Below are positions 1 to 7,333 of a stretch of 32,066 nucleotides of DNA, piece after piece. The stretch covers positions 1 through 32,066 of the forward strand of contig JBBILQ010000024.1 of assembly GCA_037444845.1 (NCBI GenBank), read 5' to 3'. The stretch is from JARYMI01 sp037444845. GTDB lineage: Bacteria; Acidobacteriota; Aminicenantia; Aminicenantales; UBA8522. Each line of letters begins with the position of its first letter. Positions within the stretch are counted from its first letter, which is position 1. A program made the position numbers and the translations under genes. A model generated the notes under the pieces. It was given only the letters and a program-made list of their open reading frames with translations, had not been told where the DNA came from and ran no database searches.

Positions 1-153
1 GATGAGACGCGTCACCGTGGATTTTCCGCGAGTTCCCGTGACGGCGATGCGGAGGCGAATCTTCGCCGCCTGACGGCTGAGCGACCGCTGCTCCATAAAA
101 AAATAGAAGCCGGCGAGGAAAATCACTGCGGAAACGACGGCCAGTTCCTTTAT
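1..153 (-). CDS. pgsB: PgsB/CapB-like poly-gamma-glutamate synthase, 5' fragment
   Basis: The first 51 codons of a minus-strand gene cut by the window edge. The translation has one hydrophobic N-terminal segment (KELAVVSAVIFLAGFYFF), a short basic stretch, and then RIAVTGTRGKSTVTRLI. GTRGKSTVTR is the ATP-binding P-loop of the Mur-ligase-like PgsB/CapB family, which joins glutamate units at the membrane for poly-gamma-glutamate capsule synthesis. One N-terminal anchor followed directly by this P-loop is the PgsB layout. A strong AGGAGG (160-165) sits six bases before an in-frame ATA at 151-153 and no ATG is near. An in-frame stop lies just upstream, so the start is ATA, a later CTG or GTG, or a sequence error for ATG. 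The partner pgsC would lie outside the window. Identity is good from the motif; only the first 51 codons are visible. Confidence 0.72.
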   Translation of the reverse strand, partial: MKELAVVSAVIFLAGFYFFMEQRSLSRQAAKIRLRIAVTGTRGKSTVTRLI

Positions 154-218
154 TTCAGGCCTCCTTCACGCCAAAAAGGCTGGAAGACGACCGCTCCCAA
201 GCGACCGACGTATTTCCT

Positions 219-247
219 ATTATAAGGGATATTTCAAATTGACTGTA
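219..247 (-). promoter_or_regulatory. Weak candidate sigma-70 promoter for the pgsB-like gene
   Basis: A perfect TATAAT on the minus strand (219-224) lies about 65 bases upstream of the pgsB-like start, between that gene and the terminator of the receptor gene. The -35 region at 17 bp spacing (TACAGT) is a poor match, so only the -10 box supports the call. Confidence 0.3.
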
Positions 248-301
248 GTATCTTGGGAACTTCTCTTCCTTGACGTCGAAGAGAGGCTATGCCCTTTTGC
301 C

Positions 302-339
302 AAAAAAAAGAAGGGGAGGGGAAAAGAACCCCTCCCCTT
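302..339 (-). terminator. Rho-independent terminator of the TonB receptor gene
   Basis: A perfect 11-bp inverted repeat (311-321 with 329-339) of mostly G/C pairs encloses a 7-base loop. On the minus strand it is followed by CTTTTTTTT (302-310). It begins 10 bases past the receptor stop codon, so receptor transcription should end here and the pgsB-like gene needs its own promoter. Confidence 0.9.
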
Positions 340-348
340 GTTCCCGGC

Positions 349-3300
349 TTAGAAGCTGTAACGGATGGAGAACTTGAAGAGCCTTGTGGCCTCGACTCCT
401 GTAATGACCTTGTACGTTCCTGCTGGCGTAAAAGTCCCTGTCGTGACGTTGTTATCCGTGGGTCTCCAGGTGCCTCCGACGTTTTGTCCGATAGAAACCC
501 GGTTAAATCCTAAGACGTTGAAGGCATCGACATAGAAGCCGATTCTCCCGAAATTGCCAAGGTCGAATTCCTTTTCAGCTCTCAGGTCGAGGACATCTGA
601 CCCCTGAAGCCTTCTTTCACCGGGGGTCTCCACCATGATTCCATAGGAAAAGGCCGTGTTGACGTTGTTGGCGGCGGCCCATCCGGACGGAGGAAACACC
701 GTGGCCGACCTGCCCCAGGGCGAACCGTCATAATGCTGGTACAAGAAGGAGAAATAGACCTTGTACGGAAGAGTGAATGTTCCGAAGAGCTTGATCACCA
801 GGGGTCTGTCGAAATCGAGCCGGCCGAACCGGTTGATCCACCAGTTGGCGTTGTCGAAGGCGCCCGACCATCCCCAGGAATCGCCAAAGGAGCCGCCGAT
901 ATTCCCTTCAAACTTGCTGAAAACGACCGAGCCGCCGAGCTGCCAGCCATCGGAAAACCTCTTGTTCAAAATGAGCTCGAACGCCTGGTATCGCCGCTGG
1001 CCCTCGGGAATATTGGCGAATGTGTACCAGATCGCCGGGGCATTTCTCGACAAAAAGTACATGTCCACTTTTTTCGACGGGAAGATGTCGTGAGCGGGAA
1101 GAGTCGTCGTGAAGGGGACCCACCAATCTGTGGCTTTTTCATACGTGTACCAATATCTCTTTGAGGCGGGGTCATAGAGAACGTCCTCGAGGATGTTTTC
1201 CTTATTTTTGTAAATGTAGCCGAGCTGGATGGAGAAATCTTTCATGAGCTCGTGCTGAATGGAGATGGTTAGTTCATCCGTATAAGGAGACTTTGTGTTG
1301 GGGTCCATCTTGTCCCTGCTGAATTCGAACTTCATGACATCGGGAGTTGTTCCGGTATGCAAATAGGTATCCGTGGGAGGAAGGTCGGGAATTGAATCGC
1401 CGTCGTTGTCGAACCAGTAGAAGGTAAATGTCCGGGGATAGAAGGGATGGAGGACGGAGAAGTACTGGAGCATGAGATATTCTGTGTAACGGGAGAAAGA
1501 GGCTTTCAGGACTGTCTTGCCTTCTCCAAAAATGTCGTAGGTCAAACCGAATCGTGGAGAGATGGAAGTCCATTTGATGATGTCTTTCCAGTCCCCTGTC
1601 GTCAATTCTCCGTAGGGATTGATCCCGTATCTCGGGACAAAATAGGTTTCCCCGATGGCATAGGCGAGGGCGTTGGAACGTCCTTTTGTAACAGCGGGCT
1701 TGAAACCGTACGAGTAATCAATCCTCACCCCGAGGTTTAGGGTGAGCCTGTCCATAAAGGTGGCGGTATCCTGGATGAACCCTCCAATCCTCTGAGCCTG
1801 GTCTTTGATGACGGATTTGTCTTTTTCAGTCGCACAGATGTAAAAAAACAGCCGGCCGTCTCCGAAGGTAGACCTGGCTAGTCCCTGGGCTTTGCTCCAG
1901 AGTGGATTCCCGTTCCAGTAGCTCCACCACATGCTGTCGGATCTCCACCAGTTCCAGTCGCCGTAGGCGTCCTCGAACTCTACTCCGGCTTTGAATTCGT
2001 GATTTCCGCCGAGAAAACCATCCTGGAATCGGGTGAGCGCTGCCGAGGCCTGGAATCTCTTCCTCAAATAGGTTTCATTGAAGCGGGCTGAACCCCACTG
2101 GTAGGCTGTAAAATAGTCATAGTAGACGGGATTGTTCACTGATTCGGGCTGAAGGGGAAGAGGGAAAAACCGGCGAACATACCCTCCGCGCAGGTCAACG
2201 AATGTATTGGGGTCGATAACCCAGTTGAAGATGGCTGTTCCAGTAAGCCCGGTTTCGTTATCCCACACCCGGTACGCTTCTTTTGTGATATTCCATCCCT
2301 TGTCCAGCCTGAACTGCGGCTCGTACATCTGGGCATAATTGACCATCCCCATAAACTTGAGGCTCTGGGTAAATTGTGTTGTGAGTTTCAGGAACCCCAA
2401 ATATTCTGTGTGGTCGAGGTTGAATGACTCATAGGATTTCCCTAAGATGGTCGTCGGCCTGAAAGGCGATATGTACTCGTTTGCGATATACCTGAAATTG
2501 GCAAAAAACCAGATTCTGTCCTTTAAGAAGGGACCTCCCAGAATGCCGGATACGTCGTAATCACTCAACGCTATCTCTGGCTTGCTCACGCCCAAAGCCC
2601 TTAACTGAGGATCGGGGATCAAGATATTGGCAAAGGTGTCGCTCGTGTACAAAAGATTCGCACCGCCCGAGAATCTGTTCCCGCCCGATTTGGTGACCAC
2701 ATTGATATACCCCCCGTCGGTGTACCCTGTTTCTGCAGGATGACCAGCGAGGACCATCTCAACTTCCTGCATGACATCGAAGTTGAGGTTGGTCGACGCA
2801 TAGGCGACAACGGGGTCATTCATGTTCACGCCATCAAGAGCGTACGTATTCCCCCTCACGGTCGACCCATGAATGGATGAAGTTCTCCTGAAAGCCACCC
2901 CATCGGATACAACCCCGGGGGCTGACGTAACGATGTCGTAGAGGTCTCTCGCCATAGGGATGTTTCTCATCAGTTCGGCCGTCATCGTCACTGCAATCTT
3001 GGACGCCTCCACATCGACCACGGGAGAAGCCCCAACGACCGTGACCTCTTCTTCAACGGCTGCCACACTCAGTTCGAGCGTGATCTCGGCCGTCATTCCG
3101 ACATGGACGATTATCCCTCCTCTCCTCAAGGTTTGAAAACCTGGCACCTCTGCAACGATCGTGTATACGCCTGGAGGAACGGCCGGCGCGCGGAAGTGCC
3201 CGTCAGCACCGGTCACGTAAGTGATGACCCCGAGCATGTCAGGACTGGATATGGTCAAGCTGACTCCAGGAAGAGGTTGACCCTCAGCGTCTGTCACGGT

Positions 3301-3396
3301 TCCCTTGATAGAACCTGTCTGTCTCTGAGCCAGGAGAGATGAGGCCAGAAAAAGAATGAAACAAATAACCAATGTTTTCTTAAAGAAACGATCCAT
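349..3396 (-). CDS. Oar-like TonB-dependent receptor with carboxypeptidase-regulatory domain
   Basis: 1015 residues. Residues 1-24 are a signal peptide ending SSLLAQ. Residues about 26-110 form a carboxypeptidase-regulatory-like beta-sandwich (GSIKGTVTDAEGQPLPGV, GVYTIVAEVPGFQTL). A plug-like segment follows from about 115 to 235 (EEEVTVVGASPVVDVEASK, YALDGVNMNDP, GYINVVTKSGG). The rest is an aromatic-rich beta barrel ending in RYSF, with the C-terminal Phe expected by the BAM machinery. This is the Oar/SusC-like outer-membrane receptor type, usually tied to uptake of peptides, glycans or other polymers; the substrate cannot be read. No TonB box is obvious before the plug. The ATG has AGGAGG four bases upstream. 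The gene is monocistronic, with a terminator directly after it and an unusually long leader. Confidence 0.9.
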   Translation of the reverse strand: MDRFFKKTLVICFILFLASSLLAQRQTGSIKGTVTDAEGQPLPGVSLTISSPDMLGVITYVTGADGHFRAPAVPPGVYTIVAEVPGFQTLRRGGIIVHVGMTAEITLELSVAAVEEEVTVVGASPVVDVEASKIAVTMTAELMRNIPMARDLYDIVTSAPGVVSDGVAFRRTSSIHGSTVRGNTYALDGVNMNDPVVAYASTNLNFDVMQEVEMVLAGHPAETGYTDGGYINVVTKSGGNRFSGGANLLYTSDTFANILIPDPQLRALGVSKPEIALSDYDVSGILGGPFLKDRIWFFANFRYIANEYISPFRPTTILGKSYESFNLDHTEYLGFLKLTTQFTQSLKFMGMVNYAQMYEPQFRLDKGWNITKEAYRVWDNETGLTGTAIFNWVIDPNTFVDLRGGYVRRFFPLPLQPESVNNPVYYDYFTAYQWGSARFNETYLRKRFQASAALTRFQDGFLGGNHEFKAGVEFEDAYGDWNWWRSDSMWWSYWNGNPLWSKAQGLARSTFGDGRLFFYICATEKDKSVIKDQAQRIGGFIQDTATFMDRLTLNLGVRIDYSYGFKPAVTKGRSNALAYAIGETYFVPRYGINPYGELTTGDWKDIIKWTSISPRFGLTYDIFGEGKTVLKASFSRYTEYLMLQYFSVLHPFYPRTFTFYWFDNDGDSIPDLPPTDTYLHTGTTPDVMKFEFSRDKMDPNTKSPYTDELTISIQHELMKDFSIQLGYIYKNKENILEDVLYDPASKRYWYTYEKATDWWVPFTTTLPAHDIFPSKKVDMYFLSRNAPAIWYTFANIPEGQRRYQAFELILNKRFSDGWQLGGSVVFSKFEGNIGGSFGDSWGWSGAFDNANWWINRFGRLDFDRPLVIKLFGTFTLPYKVYFSFLYQHYDGSPWGRSATVFPPSGWAAANNVNTAFSYGIMVETPGERRLQGSDVLDLRAEKEFDLGNFGRIGFYVDAFNVLGFNRVSIGQNVGGTWRPTDNNVTTGTFTPAGTYKVITGVEATRLFKFSIRYSF

Positions 3397-3520
3397 CTAA
3401 CCTCCTTTTTTCCGCTCCACGCTTTTTAACAAGCGTTTTGCGGTTTTCGGCCTCCTTCCTTGGAGTGAAAAACTCATCACTCCGACCATAACCCGGCGGT
3501 TTTCGTTCCTCCCCGGTCAT
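3380..3520 (-). CDS. Possible 46-residue leader ORF overlapping the receptor start
   Basis: An ATG at 3518-3520 is preceded by GGGAGG at good spacing. It opens a 46-codon frame rich in Lys, Arg and Glu (MTGEERKPPGYG at the start, KKRGAEKRRL near the end). Its TAA (3380-3382) lies 14-16 bases inside the receptor gene, in another frame. Such an overlap could couple receptor translation to leader translation. The leader also holds two small hairpins, GGAGTGA/TCACTCC and ACGCTT/AAGCGT. I recognise no family. The frame could be chance, but the good ribosome site and the overlap make it worth listing. Confidence 0.35.
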   Translation of the reverse strand: MTGEERKPPGYGRSDEFFTPRKEAENRKTLVKKRGAEKRRLDGSFL

Positions 3521-3566
3521 TCTCACCTCCCTTTAAGGGCGATTGCCACCCCTCTTATATGCGCAC

Positions 3567-3595
3567 ATTATAACATAGATAAACATAGATATGAA
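3567..3595 (-). promoter_or_regulatory. Candidate sigma-70 promoter for the TonB receptor
   Basis: On the minus strand TTCATA (3590-3595), a 17-bp spacer and a perfect TATAAT (3567-3572). Transcription would start near 3560, giving a leader of about 165 bases that contains the possible leader ORF. The -35 box is only 4/6 to consensus. Confidence 0.45.
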
Positions 3596-3610
3596 TTTCG
3601 ATAAAAGCAT

Positions 3611-3630
3611 ATATGCAAATTTCATGCCAA
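3611..3630 (-). promoter_or_regulatory. Candidate sigma-54 promoter for the TonB receptor
   Basis: On the minus strand TTGGCATGAAATTTGCAT has GG (3627-3628) and GC (3615-3616) exactly 10 bases apart, with TGGCA and TTGCA cores that match the -24/-12 consensus. A transcript would start near 3603. A 35-bp palindrome is centred about 106 bases upstream of that point, where an enhancer-binding protein would be expected. It lies about 40 bases upstream of a sigma-70-like promoter, so the gene may have dual control. Confidence 0.6.
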
Positions 3631-3691
3631 CATTGAAAGTTTTTATATGATTGATAATAAATAAATTAACCCTTATCCATTATTTCATAAC

Positions 3692-3726
3692 ATCCAATTT
3701 TTTGAATTTTGTTCAAAAAATTGGAT
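3692..3726. promoter_or_regulatory. 35-bp AT-rich palindrome, possible upstream activating site
   Basis: A perfect 15-bp inverted repeat, ATCCAATTTTTTGAA (3692-3706) and its complement (3712-3726), around a 5-base centre. It is centred 106 bases upstream of the predicted sigma-54 start of the receptor gene, comparable with the dyad offsets at two other sigma-54 promoters here (-106 and -118). The sequence differs from TGTAAA-N5-TTTACA, so it would bind another regulator. A cruciform or weak bidirectional terminator is an alternative reading. Confidence 0.5.
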
Positions 3727-3758
3727 TTTCAGCTCAGGACCTCTCCCCTTCCTTTCTT

Positions 3759-3916
3759 AACCTGATCTATTCACAAAATGATACGATAAAACGCCCCCTC
3801 CCCTGGCGGGAGGGGATAGAGGGGAGGGGGAATCTTTGAATGATCCCCCTCACCCCGACCCTCTCCCACATGGGGAGAGGAGATTTTTTCCTTTCATTTC
3901 GTGAATAGTCCAGGTT
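3759..3916. repeat. Dispersed repeat family 1, copy 1 (MITE-like, 158 bp)
   Basis: Bounded by imperfect 23-bp terminal inverted repeats (3759-3781 and 3894-3916, 20/23 matching; core CTATTCAC), with palindromic TTAA-type flanks. The interior is C- and G-rich with several hairpins, including CCCTCTCCC/ GGGGAGAGG. A copy in opposite orientation lies at 29820-29963; roughly 95 bases of the two interiors are nearly identical. No transposase is encoded, so the element would have been moved by one acting in trans. Confidence 0.85.
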
Positions 3917-3993
3917 AAAAGCTTATCTATCTAAAAAAATCATTAAACGAGACAATCGGAGATGGGACAAGAAGCCGCGGGCAAGCTAAAAAG

Positions 3994-6900
3994 TCAGGGT
4001 TTATCAAGGGATTGAAGATGTTTATTGACCAGGGCGATCTCGGCGCGCAACTCTTCGAGCTTTCTTTTCTCACCTTCGACGACTTCGGCTGCGGCCCGGG
4101 TCATGAAATTCTCGTTCTGGAGCCTTGATTCCACTTTGGCCAGCTCTGCCATCAGTTTCTCCCGCTGATTCCTGAGCCGCTCCCTTTCCTTCTCGGGGTC
4201 AATGACGCCCGGGATAAACACTTCAATCTCTCCGAGGACTTGAGTGGCAGCCGTGGCTGGCCGCTTGATTCCAGCGGCAACTTCAAGCCTGGACAATCCC
4301 CCCATGTGGATGATCAGGTCTTTCAGCCGACCCAGAATATCCGCCGGCTCGGCCTCAGCTTTAATCAGCACTTTTAGTGGTTTGCGAGGTGAAATTTTAT
4401 AGCGCGAACGGAGATCGCGGATGGCCCTGACAATGTCCATGGCCAACTTGAACTCAGACTCTATCCGCTCATCCTGCCAGTCCAGCCTGGGCCCTGGCCA
4501 CTCGGCCTGGATTAAAAGCGCGGATGCGGCAAGCGGCCGCTCCAACCCACGAACCGGACACTGCAAACCGAGCTTTTTCCAGAGAACCTCGGTGATGAAG
4601 GGGACAAATGGGTGGAAAAGCCGGAGAACCTGGTCCAGGGCCAAGGCCAGAACCGCCCGCGCCGACACCGCCTGTCGTTCGTCCCGGAAGCGCGGCTTGA
4701 TGAACTCAAGGTACCAGTCGCAGAGCTCTCCCCAGAAGAAATCCCTGGCCGCGCTAATGGCTGCTGACGGGTTATAAGAGGCAAGCTCCTCTGTCACCCG
4801 AGCGATGGCCCGGCTGAGCCGCGACAAAATCCAGCGGTCTTCCGGCTCGAGCTCGTCGAGATCAAGCGGCTCGAATGAATGCTCGCCGAGGTTGATCAGG
4901 GCGAAGCGGGCGGCGTTCCAGAGCTTCGTCGAGAAAGCCCGGCCCACCTCGAACCGTTCGCTGATGATCTTTGCCAGCGGCAAATCGGGCATCGTCCCCA
5001 GGACGTCGAATTCCTTGCCAGTCGCAGGGCAGATGTAAGTGAAGATCGTCCGGCCGTGCTTGGCTGTCGTCAGGTCTACTAATTCCCCTGTATAAGGCGA
5101 AATGGCCTGGACGGGAAGCCTGATGTCCTGCGTTCCCGTCTGCATTTCGCAGAGGACATAGCGCATTGCGTCGGCTCCGTATCGTTCGATGATATCCTCC
5201 GGGTCAATGCCGTTGCCCTTGCTCTTGCTCATCCGCTCGCCCTTGCCGTCCTGGATGTTGGCGTGAACGAAGCAATCGGTGAACGGCACATCACCTAAGA
5301 GATAGAGTCCCATGACCATCATCCTGGCGACCCAGAGGGTGATGATATCCCGGCCGGTGACCAGGCAAGTGCCGGGATAGTAGTAACTCAGACAATCCGG
5401 CCAGCCGTTGACCGGGCCGAGCGGCTTTTGCCCTTCCTCAACCCGTGCAGTTGCTGAGTCTGGCCAGCCTAAGGTGCTGAAAGGCCAGAGGGCGGAGCTG
5501 AACCAGGTGTCGAGCACATCAGGATCCTGATGAAGGCCTGAAGCCTCGAGCGAATCTGCATACTTCTTTTCAGCCTCCTCATCCCTCAGGCAGACGAGCG
5601 CCTCGTAGCGCTTCCCCTTCTCCACGCACACCAGCCTGTCGATCGGATAGTGCTTGCCTTCGGCGTCGGCAATCCAGGCCCACAATTCGTCCCGACCGGC
5701 GGCCGGAAGCGAAGCGGCGATTTTTTCCAGATGCTCGCCGCCGAAGCTGCCCGACCAGATCGGAATCCGGTGGCCCCACCAGAGCTGGCGGCTGATGCAC
5801 CAGTCGCGCTTCTCCGCCAGCCAGCTTCTGTACGTCCCGCCGTAGCGTGTGTGGTCAGGATAAAAAGTCAACCTCAACCCTGATGGCGAGCGATAGTCGC
5901 GGTCGATAGCGTCGATGGCCGCCTGGGCGAGCCCTGCGGCCCGGAATTCCTTGGCCGTCCCGGCGCCGCAGAGGATCCCTCCCTCAAGATCGCCCATCCG
6001 GATGAACCACTGCTTGGAAAGGTAAGGCTCGATCGGCGTTTTGGACCTGTCTGAATGGCCGATTTCGATGTCTCTGTTTTCGATTCCAGCCAGAAGCCCT
6101 TCGCGCTCGAGGTCGGCCACCACCCGCTCACGCGCCTCGAAGCGGTCGAGTCCGGCGTACGGGCCTGCATTAGCGTTGAGCGTTCCGTCAGCGTTGAGGA
6201 TGTTGATGATGCCGATCTCATCTCGATGACGGGTCCAGACATCGTAGTCGTTCGGGTCATGGGCCGGCGTGATCTTAACGCATCCGGAGCCCAATTCGGG
6301 CTTGGCCCACTCATCCAGGATAAGGGGGATCGGACGACGGAGAAGCGGCAGCATGACTTTTTTGCCCTGCCGCGCCATGTCACGCAACCTGAGGATCTCC
6401 GGTACAAGAGCCTGTTGCCTGGATTCGACTTCTTTGAGGTCGAACTCAAGCGCTGCCCGCTCCTTCCTGGGCGCGCTTTTAATCCGCTCTTGGAGCTCCT
6501 GACGGAGCCGCACGAGAGCGGCTTCCGGGTCGGGATGACAGGCCACGGCCGTGTCGCCCAGCATCGTCTCCGGCCGAGTCGTGGCCACAGTGACGAACTC
6601 AGGCTCGCCAGGACCTGGGTCGATTACCGGATAGCGGATATGCCAGAAATGTCCTCTGACTTTCTCGTGGATGATTTCGTCATCGCTGACAGCGGTTTGA
6701 AGCTGGCAGTCCCAGTTGACCAAACGGTCACCGCGGTAGATCAGCCCATTCCTGAACAACCGGAAAAAAGCTTCCCGCACGGCCCGTGTGCAGACAGCAT
6801 CCATGGTGAACCGCTGCCGCTCCCAGTCGCAGGAACAGCCCATGCTCTGAAGCTGCTGAATGATGCGATGCTGGTACTCATCCTTCCAGGCCCAGATTTT

Positions 6901-7248
6901 GGCCACCAGGGCCTCCCGCCCGATGTCATGACGCGTCTTCCCTTCGAGCTCGAACAGCCTTTTTTCAACCACAGCCTGGGTGGCGATACCGGCATGGTCG
7001 GTGCCCGGCATCCACAAGGTGTTATCGCCCCTCATCCGGTGCCAGCGGATGAGCAGGTCCTGCATGACGTTGTCCATGGCATGGCCCATGTGAAGGGCCC
7101 CGGTAACGTTAGGCAGGGGCATCATGATGACATAACGGTTCTGTCTCTCGTCCGGCTTGGCCGAAAAAGCGCCGCATTCCATCCAGCGCTCGTAGACAGG
7201 CTTCTCGTGCGCCGCGTGATCGTAGCGTTTGGGCAGGTCTTTTTTCAT
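3994..7248 (-). CDS. valS: Valyl-tRNA synthetase
   Basis: 1084 residues; charges tRNA-Val with valine in the cytoplasm. Class I signatures are clear: LPKRYDH near the N-terminus, HMGH at residues 53-56, the editing-domain stretch GSGCVKITPAHDPNDYDVW, RMSKSKGNG near residues 672-680, and a C-terminal coiled-coil arm (EKERERLRNQREKL onward). I place the start at the ATG at 7246-7248 because the family begins just before LPKRYDH; an upstream TTG adds 26 residues unlike the family. It is about 130 residues longer than the E. coli enzyme. One helical insertion of about 45 residues lies inside the editing domain (RLRQELQERIKSAPRKE region). A second of about 60 residues follows TGTQDIRLP and contains SPYTGE and CPATGKEF, which looks like a zinc knuckle that lost most cysteines. 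It follows the efflux operon on the same strand, 85 bases after the pump. Confidence 0.95.
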   Translation of the reverse strand: MKKDLPKRYDHAAHEKPVYERWMECGAFSAKPDERQNRYVIMMPLPNVTGALHMGHAMDNVMQDLLIRWHRMRGDNTLWMPGTDHAGIATQAVVEKRLFELEGKTRHDIGREALVAKIWAWKDEYQHRIIQQLQSMGCSCDWERQRFTMDAVCTRAVREAFFRLFRNGLIYRGDRLVNWDCQLQTAVSDDEIIHEKVRGHFWHIRYPVIDPGPGEPEFVTVATTRPETMLGDTAVACHPDPEAALVRLRQELQERIKSAPRKERAALEFDLKEVESRQQALVPEILRLRDMARQGKKVMLPLLRRPIPLILDEWAKPELGSGCVKITPAHDPNDYDVWTRHRDEIGIINILNADGTLNANAGPYAGLDRFEARERVVADLEREGLLAGIENRDIEIGHSDRSKTPIEPYLSKQWFIRMGDLEGGILCGAGTAKEFRAAGLAQAAIDAIDRDYRSPSGLRLTFYPDHTRYGGTYRSWLAEKRDWCISRQLWWGHRIPIWSGSFGGEHLEKIAASLPAAGRDELWAWIADAEGKHYPIDRLVCVEKGKRYEALVCLRDEEAEKKYADSLEASGLHQDPDVLDTWFSSALWPFSTLGWPDSATARVEEGQKPLGPVNGWPDCLSYYYPGTCLVTGRDIITLWVARMMVMGLYLLGDVPFTDCFVHANIQDGKGERMSKSKGNGIDPEDIIERYGADAMRYVLCEMQTGTQDIRLPVQAISPYTGELVDLTTAKHGRTIFTYICPATGKEFDVLGTMPDLPLAKIISERFEVGRAFSTKLWNAARFALINLGEHSFEPLDLDELEPEDRWILSRLSRAIARVTEELASYNPSAAISAARDFFWGELCDWYLEFIKPRFRDERQAVSARAVLALALDQVLRLFHPFVPFITEVLWKKLGLQCPVRGLERPLAASALLIQAEWPGPRLDWQDERIESEFKLAMDIVRAIRDLRSRYKISPRKPLKVLIKAEAEPADILGRLKDLIIHMGGLSRLEVAAGIKRPATAATQVLGEIEVFIPGVIDPEKERERLRNQREKLMAELAKVESRLQNENFMTRAAAEVVEGEKRKLEELRAEIALVNKHLQSLDKP

Positions 7249-7333
7249 TTTCTTGAGTTCTGGCCCGGCGATGCGACCTGTCAGCCGCAGCTTTGCTATC
7301 TTACAATACGCCCCCCCTCGAGTCAAACCAACG

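Noticed and set aside
7249..7326. TTG-initiated extension of valS by 26 residues
   Set aside because: The added residues do not resemble ValS, and the ATG at 7248 sits just before the conserved LPKRYDH.
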